From Agriotes lineatus (Eukaryota; Arthropoda; Insecta; Coleoptera; Elateridae), in assembly GCA_940337035.1 (NCBI GenBank), contig CALNHX010002676.1:1-64000 (forward strand): a stretch of 64,000 nucleotides of DNA. The letters are read 5' to 3'. Below, in pieces: positions 57,021 through 64,000 of this stretch (position 1 is its first letter; each line of letters opens with the position of its first letter). Under the pieces are notes generated by a model. The model made no database searches, was not told the DNA's origin, and was given only the letters and a program-made list of their open reading frames with translations. The translations under genes and the position numbers were made by a program.

Positions 57021-57486
57021 CTGGGGCTCCGCCCCTCTCGAAGGGGTCCCTCAGTGCTCCTCCCCTCTCCAAGGGCGCCCTGGGGGCTCCGCCTTTCTAC
57101 AAGGGGGCTATCGGAACTCCGCCCCTCTCCAAGGGGGCCCTCGGGGCTCCGCCCTTCTCCGAGGGGGCCTCGAGGCTCCTCCCCTCTCCAAGGGGGCCCT
57201 TGGGGCACCGCCCTCTCCAAGGGGGCCCTCGAGGCTCCGCCCCCCTCCAAGGAGGCCTAGGAGCTCCGTCTCTCTCCAAGGGGGCCCTCGGGGCTCCGTT
57301 CCTCTCCAACGGGGCCATCGGGGCTCCGCCCCTCTCCAAGGGGTCCCTCGTGGCTCCGCCTCTCTCCAAGGGGGCCGTAGATGCTCCGCCCCTTTCCAAG
57401 GGGGGCCTCGGGGCATCGCTCCTCTCCAAGGGGGCTCCCGGGGCTTCGCCCATCTCCAAGGGGGCCCTTGGGGCTCCGCCCCTCTC
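57021..57486. repeat. GC-rich 30-bp minisatellite, about 15 copies
   Basis: The unit is close to GGGGCTCCGCCCCTCTCC followed by AAGGGGGCCCTC, repeated head to tail with scattered substitutions. Because 30 is a multiple of three, several frames on both strands stay open for 80-120 codons of decapeptide repeats; I do not regard these as genes. Its GC content contrasts sharply with the flanks. Confidence 0.95.
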
Positions 57487-58046
57487 TTAACAAGTTTTTA
57501 AATTTCAAATAGGTTACGATCAGTTAAGTTCAAATCCGTTCAGATCACTTATAGAACTAAAATTACTGTAATAACACGCAATTCACTTACTTCCTTTGGG
57601 AAGTAGGTACTTACTTCCCTAATGTCATGACAACCAGTGAACAAATAGTAAAATCAGCTTACCTGCAATGGATATGTCAAAGTAAGTGTAACTTACTAGA
57701 TGGGCATGGAGAAAACAGAAAAATAATATTGTTTTCCCGCTGCTGTTCATGTAAGTCAGTGATACAGCCTTAGTAACAAAACGTGTAAGTCGGTGATTAT
57801 ATTTGTTTGCTGCTTTTTCTTGACAACGGAACTTAATATTATTATTAAGTTCCTAGGATAATAAAATTAGCAAAGCAAGATGCAGATTTAGACGTTTTGT
57901 TTATAAATTGCAAGTGTTTATGTGACATGTGACACTCACAGGTAACACGACACACGAAAACTAATCCTGTTGACAGGTGACAAATCAAACGATTTTTTCA
58001 AAAATCTAGGAAAATTTCGATAAGCAGCGGGAAAAATATAATAAGA
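57487..58046. other. No gene; short palindromes
   Basis: Contains ACTTCC/GGAAGT motifs at 57587-57621 and GGGCATGGAGAAA at 57702, which is inverted relative to TTTCTCCATGCCC at 56863 on the other side of the minisatellite. No coding signal. Confidence 0.4.
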
Positions 58047-58157
58047 TAACTCGGAATGTATCGCCAATTAACATTTTCGGCAGGCAACAAGCCGCGACTT
58101 CGTCTTGGCTTGTACTTGCCTACCTCAAATGTTAATAGGTCCTTACATTCCGTGTTA
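58047..58157. repeat. Long imperfect hairpin with CGACTTCGTC loop
   Basis: Arms pair through TAAC.CGGAATGTA/TACATTCCG.GTTA, ATTAACATTT/AAATGTTAAT, GGCA/TGCC and CAAGCC/GGCTTG. The loop CGACTTCGTC is the reverse complement of that in the hairpin at 47446. Confidence 0.8.
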
Positions 58158-58184
58158 CTTAAATAGCTATTAGATCATACGATC

Positions 58185-58494
58185 CTACCAGTCTAGCTTT
58201 CCCTCATTTACAAAGTAGTCTGTAAATGCAGTTCGAACTTTACCTGAGTCTCGAACTGCGCGCCCAGTGTGCGATCTATTCATATTTGACAATAGTGCAG
58301 CACGAATTGTATCCTCGTATGTGATACCATCTCTAATTCTGACAAAGTTGTGCAAGACACAAATAGCTTTAACAATGTTTTCAGCAAAGTCAAGTTTAAC
58401 GTCTATGGCTCGGTTCAAAATTCGTCATTTTGCCAGCATATGGCCTCATTAAATTTTCCAACGTGGCAAAAGCTTCATCTGCCACTATCACGTA
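58185..58494 (-). pseudogene. Harbinger (PIF) transposase C-terminal fragment
   Basis: The minus-strand frame from 58494 reads YVIVADEAFATLENLMRPYA, the DDE Asp block of Harbinger nucleases. After a one-base shift the C-terminal part follows from 58418, with VKAICVLHNFVRIRDG, ending in a stop at 58185. The upstream part was displaced by the insertion of a Gypsy LTR at 58495. Confidence 0.8.
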
Positions 58495-58763
58495 AATTAA
58501 ATTTACGAACTGTGATTGATATAACAAAATTTATTTCATATGAATACACAGACGGAGTTAAAATTTTAAAATACATGTGAAAGGTACAGATTATAAATTA
58601 CGAGTACTTGCATCCTGCGATGTACCCGAGCAAGTTAGCTAAGCTGCATCAGCAAAGATAGATAACACTTGTGTCCCTCGGGAATGCAATGATATGTAAT
58701 ACGCGACTGCATTATCTTATCATAACTAATGTTCTTTCTATCTATCTGGGAACGTAACATAAT
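58495..58763 (-). repeat. 3' LTR of the second Gypsy element (boundaries approximate)
   Basis: In element orientation it starts ATTATGTTACG after the purine-rich AGGATGGGAAGA and ends near AAATTTAATT, where the Harbinger frame begins. The partner LTR is outside the window, so the ends are inferred. Confidence 0.6.
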
Positions 58764-58901
58764 TCTTCCCATCCTAAGATGAAAAATTGGGGGAAATCAC
58801 ATTTTCCGCCTATTTGTCAGGGCAATATTTCTATAGGTTGTAAAGGTTCATTACTGATTTCTGATTTAATTCTTTTGCAGATTTTAGGCAATAAATCGTA
58901 C

Positions 58902-60383
58902 TTATATAATACAAATATGGCAAACAATATTAAGAGCTAAAGTAATAATTAATGTAAAGTTACTTGCGTATGCATAAGTATTGTAATTGGTGGTCACAAG
59001 TTCACCGGGTAATTTCCTTAATTTTTCCCTAAGCTGTAGTATGTCATCCAGATAAATTTTTTCTAAATGCAATTTTGGAAATTCAATATTATTAACAGTT
59101 GGTTGATTAACTGTTTGGTTAATCATTGGTAAGTGAACCATTTCGTATATTGGGTTTGAATTTTAACTGGCTTTTAATATTTTACCATCGATCTGCATTT
59201 CACAATTTACAGGTAATTGAACGGTATATGTGCCTAACAATGGTATTTGCGTGTGATCGTGATTACAATTTAGTTTGGTTATCAACTCAGAGGTTGTTAC
59301 AATAATCCATAAGTCACGATCTCTTTTTTGAACCTTATAATTTTCTAGAGAACACATTTTGGGTTTACAATTATTAGTTCTTGAAAATAAGAGCAGTTGC
59401 GCTTCACATAAGGTGTTTTCGAAACTCATTCGCTCTGGAATGTTACAAATAAAACCAGTTTTTTTAATTTGCTCGCAACGTTCATTAGTAGAGATATAAT
59501 TAGATTCCGAAAATAATAGGTATGTATTCTGTGGTAATACCGTTTGGTATCGCTGGTCGATTTTCATTGGCAATGGATACAGATGGTAATAGTCATATTT
59601 TCTGTTAGAGGCACTTCTATGAAAATACTAATCTAGTATTTGTTTGATAGGCTTTAAAGGTTAGTATTTTCTCGAATAGTAATAAATTTTCTTTGGTTGG
59701 TTCGAAAGGTAGTTCCAAATTATTTATTTTATCTTTTATAAACTTCAGGTTTCCTTCTAAGTCCTCTGGGTCCATAATTGACGGGTGAAAAGTTTCCAAT
59801 TTGGAAAAAGTAACAGCTTCTTCCAGGGTGTTAGTTATGTGCAATATTAAATTTGAAATTGCAGGAATATTGTGTGCATGTTGATTAATGAGTACATTTC
59901 AGCTTTGTGTATTGTATTCTCCTTTACTTGGGATTCATTTTGTATAATGCGGGACTTCAATAAATATTGATTGGTTTGCAAAACGTTTATGGATTTGTTG
60001 ACTTTATCTAAAATTTGTTCTGTGAGCCACATTTGTTTAACGAGTGCTTGTTTTTGGCGTTCTTGCTCCTTTTGAAGTTCTTCGATAGATTTTTCATATT
60101 TTTGTCCATCTGTAGCATCTAAATTTCCAGTTATAAGTTTAACTAAGCTTCCTAAACCGTCGATTGCGCCTCTCTTCTGTCAATTGGGAAATAGTCGACG
60201 TATTTTCTTATTTACTTCAACTAATGTAGCATTTATAAGCGAATAATAATTGGTAAATTCCTTAGCATAAGCGGGTCCATTAACATGTTTCTTAAATATA
60301 GTATCTACTTCTAAAATATTTTGTTTTAGTAAGTCGTATGCGTTGATTATCGGACTGCAATGAAATTCTTGATTAATGTCCAT
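58902..60383 (-). pseudogene. Errantivirus envelope-like gene, broken
   Basis: Minus-strand pieces at 60383-60180, then a segment with RGAIDGLGSLVKLITGNLDA near 60170-60110 (the conserved errantivirus Env motif after the cleavage site), then 60032-59847, 59844-59617, 59573-59163 (Cys-rich ectodomain) and 59141-58902, whose end has a hydrophobic segment (FTLIITLALNIVCHICII). Four or more frame changes or stops separate these. Order and motif support an insect retroviral F-like envelope; it cannot be expressed as one protein. Confidence 0.75.
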
Positions 60384-60450
60384 TTATCCATGGTATTCTT
60401 GGCATTTCCTAGTTTGTGAGGAAATAGTCCGGGGTTGTCGATAATTTCCG

Positions 60451-61400
60451 TTATTTCTGTGCGTTCGATGTTGATGACGTATTGAGTGCAGAGGCACCTG
60501 AAACAATTGGATGGTTTAGGGCATCTGCACGTCTTTTCTTTTCTTTGTTATTTTGATGGTTGACTAGGGTTACTATGTTCCTATCCGTAATTTCCTTGAT
60601 TACATAGGGTCCTTCATATTTATTGGCTGATTTGTTTCGTTGGTCGGTTTTTATTAAAACTTCGTGTCCTACTTTGTAGTTGTGTGCTCTGATGTTTTGA
60701 TTGTGTTTATTAATTAGATTTTCCTTGTTCTTATGCATGGCTTCTTTTAGTGATTTGTACAACAATTTAGTCTTATGAGTGGTTACGTATTCTTCGAAAA
60801 ATTTACTGTTCAATTGGAGATCAAACGGGTCTCTAGTTGCAGTATGTCCATAAATCAGTTCGAGGGGTGTGAATTTCGTAGCAGAGTGAATCGTGTTGTT
60901 GTATCCAATGATTACGTACGTTATTATTTGTTTGGGGGTTTCCTTGTTACTTGTACTCTTAATTATTCTATAATTTTCAATCAATGTCGAGTGGATTCTT
61001 TCAATTATCGAGTTAGATTTTGGGTTTTTTGGTGTAGTAATATGGATTTGAATTTTGTGAAGTTCCAAAATATCTTTTACCACTTCATTAATAAGTTCTG
61101 AACCTCAGTCCATTGTGATCAATGTTGGCGAACCATGTTGGTATATGAAAGTTATCAGATTTTCAGCTACTTCGATTCCGTTTTTTGAGGTTAGATGATA
61201 AGCTTGACAAAATCTTGAAAATGAATCGATGATTGTTAGAAATAAATTCCTTTCGATTTGAAATGTGTCCATATGCAAATGCTCAAATGGTCTATTCGGT
61301 GTTTCGGTGACATTCAAGGGTGTCTTTGTGGGGTGACGTTCATATTTTGCTTTTCGACATGTTATGCATTTGTTGATAAAATTGGTAACGTCTTGGTCAA
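60451..61400 (-). pseudogene. Gypsy integrase, one stop
   Basis: The zinc segment (C..CRKAKYERH) lies near 61350. The core shows HLHMDTF with the first Asp, then LITMD at 61105 followed directly by a TGA stop before GSEL, and SNSIIERIHS with the Glu near 61010. The C-terminal part to 60451 includes NNTIHSATKFTPLELIYGH and an SH3-like segment with GPYVIKEI. Apart from the stop the frame from 61317 is open. Confidence 0.85.
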
Positions 61401-61898
61401 GTTTTTCCCAATAGCATTTTCTTTCTATTGCCGTACAGGTTGCAAAGATTCCACGGTGTTTTGTTTTTTCTTCGTGTTGGTTAGCAATTATTTCTAGTCG
61501 GTCTTCTTCGTTTATTACATGTAAAACTCTTTTAGTACATTTATAAAGTGATATGCGACTTTGCGCAAAATGTATTGTAATGATTTCGTATGCTAAGTTA
61601 TAAACTTCTTCATTCGGGAACGAACAGTAATACGTTTTATTCGGTAAACAATAATTTAAAAAAAATTGTAGTATGCTGTGTTTTAGGTCTTGATATCCTA
61701 GATGAGCTGTAATTATGGAAATTTTCTCTCTCTTTTCGATTTTTGGTTTCGTAGATTTTCCATGAACGATTGTTATTATAATTTGATTTTTCTTATAATC
61801 TAAAGCATCTTCGCATATCGGGATGCTGGGTGCTGAATCGTCTTGTTAATGAACAGTTGGTGTTAAATCTTCGTTAAATCTGCCAGGTACATTCTCGA

Positions 61899-63151
61899 TT
61901 AGTTTTTCAAGGCTTCGAATCGGATCTTCGGGTAAATGTGTGGAATTACATCTGGTGTTAATGCTCGCATTGTTGGTGGTTGTAAGATCGCTTCTGGTGT
62001 TTGTAAATCATTTTGTTTGCGACTTATTTCGTCAAGTAGTTGGTCTAATTCTAAGTGTATTTCGACTTGCACAGATTGCGTACCAATCGGATTAATTTTT
62101 ATTCTAGATAATGCGTCTTCGTATTGGATTTTCCTTTTTTTGTAAATCACATCGTAGTCGAATTCTTCTAGCCATAATCTCCATATTGATAATTTTGAGT
62201 TTGGCTTCTTCAAGGAATGCAACCATTGCAGAGGTTTATCGTCCGTTACTATTTTAAATTTTCTTCCGTATAAGTATGGTCTAAAATACTTTGTAGCCCA
62301 TACGATAGCCAAAAGTTCTTTTTCAATGGTGCTATATCTTTCTTCTGATTCATCGAGAGTTCTCGATGCATAAGCGATAGGTAGATCCTTTCCTATTGGT
62401 CCTTGAGATATGATAGCTCCTACAGCAACAATTGATGCATCTGTTGTCAAAATAAATTCTCTCGAGAAATCGGGGTACTGAAGGATTGGTTTGTCCATAA
62501 GTAAGTTTTTGCATTTTAGAAAAGCTTCTTTAAATCCGTTGGAGTGAATGACCTGCGCACCTTTCTTTAAGCACTTTGTCATAGGCTTTGTAATTTTCGC
62601 AAAGTCCTTTATTAATTTTCGGTAGTAGCCTAGTAGTCCTAAAAATCCTTTATAATTTCTTTTGGTGTTTTTTGAATTGGATAGTTCTTTATTGCTGTAA
62701 TTTTATCGGGATTGGGTCGAACTCCTTCTGGTGTTATTACGTGTCCTAGATATTGCACTTCTTTCTTTAAAAAATCGCTCTTGTCCTTGAGCATCTTGTC
62801 GATTTGTTTATTTACTACGTCACGATGTACTTGGGGATATCGATAGTTTTTGGAGTACACAGGTGTTTTGTCAGAAGTTTTAATTACGTATTTAATTTGG
62901 TTGTTAAAAATAAGTGGAATGTCTTTACAAAAGAATACACCTCGAAAATCTTCGCATAATGTTCTAATAAGTGTTGCTTCTTCGTCGTTGAGGTGTTCTA
63001 GCAGTAATTGTTGTAAATTTTTAAGTTGGATTTGTTTGAGATTTTTGTTTACTGTTTCGGGTTGGTAATGTAAGGTATCTGGCTTCGGATTTTCTTCTAC
63101 CATTGCGCTGTGTAGTGGTTGGGTCATAATAAACGTTTTTTTCTTCGTCAC
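61899..63151 (-). pseudogene. Gypsy RT/RNase H with the RT core deleted
   Basis: The frame 63151-62639 contains the RT N-terminus (VYSKNYRYPQVHRDVVNKQI) and then passes directly into the post-palm segment (VQYLGHVITPEGVRPNPDKI). The palm with YxDD is absent; the junction is near 62795. RNase H follows in 62582-61899 (LTTDASIVAVGA, STIEKELLAI, VTDDKPLQW) after a frame change near 62600. The copy can therefore not reverse transcribe itself. Confidence 0.85.
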
Positions 63152-63159
63152 TGCTATTA

Positions 63160-63760
63160 ATAATAGTGGTTATTGCTTGATAATTATTTACATTAACGTA
63201 GGATGCTGGTATCTCTACATTATCACTAATTTTTTGCTGTTCGATTATTCCTTGCTTGATGTTTTTCGTAACTGGAATCTTAATTACCTTTTCAGTTCTT
63301 GCTTCGATTGTAATATGGTAGTTCAGATCTGGGTTCCTGTCTTCGATAGAATATAATGGAATTTGGGCTTTTTCGGTTTTTAAAGTGTTGTTTGTGAAAT
63401 CGATTCTGGCTTTTAATTTCTTTAATAAATCGGTTCCTATAAGACCGTCAAATTTGGGGTGGAAATCGAATAGGTGAAATTTGTGAACTATGTTTATCTT
63501 AAAGATGGCTGGTAACTGAATTACAGCAACTTCATTATGTGTTGACGGCTGATGTATCGTTTGTATTTGAAAAATTTGGGGTTCAATTAATTCTGGAAAA
63601 TATTTCTGAGCTATTTCTGGTTTAACTAGCGTCCTAGAAGCTCCAGTATCTATGAGAAAATTCGCTTTTATCCGTGGGATGTATATGCATGGTAGGTGTG
63701 ATGATGGTTGATTATTGATTTGTATTAATTCGGGCTTGTTGGTAATTTTGTTCAGGTGGT
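63160..63760 (-). pseudogene. Gypsy protease region
   Basis: Minus strand shows FLIDTGASRTLVKP (about 63620-63660), the aspartic protease motif, followed by FDGLIGTDLL further on. It is upstream of RT as expected in Gypsy Pol. Whether it is in one frame with RT was not settled; stops occur towards 63150. Sequence beyond 63760 to the window edge is probably the Gag end. Confidence 0.75.
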
Positions 63761-64000
63761 GGATCCTCGTCTATGTATGCTCGTTGGGTGAGGCTGTTTT
63801 CGTAAAATCCTGTTCTTCATACTCATACTACTCATTTTCTAAGTCTTCAAATTCTTGCTGTAGATATTGATCTGTTTCAAATGGTGTATCGATGATGTCT
63901 TCTGGATCCTCTTGGTAGTGGAGTTCCTCGGATATAAAATTTCGGGGTTGATTTGACTGTTGAATAAATTGTCTTGGTTGAGTAAAACGCTGGTGTTTGA

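Larger units (their letters stand above)
58495..64000 (-). mobile_element. Second errantivirus-like Gypsy element, cut by the window edge
   Basis: Starts with an LTR of about 269 bp, then env, integrase, RNase H, RT and protease read leftward on the minus strand. Gag and the 5' LTR lie beyond 64000. It inserted in a Harbinger transposase. It is a different lineage from the first Gypsy element: the Env and integrase sequences are clearly different. Pol contains an internal deletion and a stop. Confidence 0.85.

Noticed and set aside
56951..57508. Open frames of 83-120 codons on both strands across the GC-rich array
   Set aside because: They arise because the 30-bp unit is a multiple of three. 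They overlap each other and consist only of the repeat.
1..64000. CRISPR array, bacterial operon, riboswitch or attachment site
   Set aside because: Spliced exons, SINE boxes, insect transposons and env-bearing retroelements show a eukaryotic genome; no spaced identical repeats of CRISPR type are present.

Overview
This window is a eukaryotic, almost certainly insect, intergenic region made of nested and decayed transposable elements; I see no intact host gene. The evidence for an insect is AT-rich sequence, P/THAP9-type transposases, pogo transposases ending in a PHD finger, Tc1/mariner pieces, LINEs with microsatellite tails, and two Gypsy/errantivirus-like elements carrying an envelope gene. 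The species cannot be fixed from the sequence. One 23-base run of N (56485-56507) marks an assembly gap.

Left part (1-17.6 kb). A tRNA-like SINE remnant lies near 1.2 kb. P/THAP9-like transposase remnants follow on the minus strand (1.66-3.45 kb), then a broken three-exon gene on the minus strand that resembles the C-terminus of a tyrosine recombinase (4.8-5.6 kb). That gene is cut by a 10.3-kb foldback element of MULE type (5602-15887) with about 930-bp terminal inverted repeats, a 9-bp target duplication and one intact 1097-residue ORF. The ORF joins a DDE transposase to a ubiquitin-protease-like C-terminal domain and contains a 58-bp palindrome. The left inverted repeat was later split by a complete hAT element (6382-9952, exact 8-bp duplication).

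Middle part (16-38 kb). This holds a solo LTR (16172-17644), a P-like remnant against a broken pogo remnant (17.7-21 kb), hAT and LINE-ORF1 fragments, and a full-length errantivirus-like Gypsy element on the minus strand (23097-32603; LTRs, primer site, gag, protease, RT/RNase H, integrase, env, all frameshifted). A second solo LTR (28944-31196) is nested in it and itself carries a LINE 3' end. Then come another P-like remnant, a nearly intact pogo-PHD transposase (34327-36142, one frameshift), Tc1 and mariner ends, and a LINE.

Right part (38-64 kb). The LINE reverse transcriptase is split by a young, apparently noncoding LTR retrotransposon (38559-45501; 2.2-kb LTRs, 2.5-kb interior, 4-bp duplication). 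Its LTR family accounts for all three solo LTRs here (16.2, 28.9 and 53.5 kb), every one with an exact 4-bp duplication. Farther right are a foldback element inserted in a palindromic MITE (48-49.5 kb), a CpG-rich multi-arm palindrome (50.9-51.5 kb), a hAT element containing the third solo LTR (53342-56419), a GC-rich 30-bp minisatellite (57.0-57.5 kb), a Harbinger C-terminus, and a second env-bearing Gypsy element running off the right edge (58.5-64 kb) whose RT core is deleted.

At least five imperfect 100-160-bp hairpins with GC-rich loops are scattered across the window and are not explained by any element I can name. The most interesting items are the MULE transposase/protease fusion with its coding palindrome, the large noncoding LTR family, the recombinase-like broken gene and the hairpin families.
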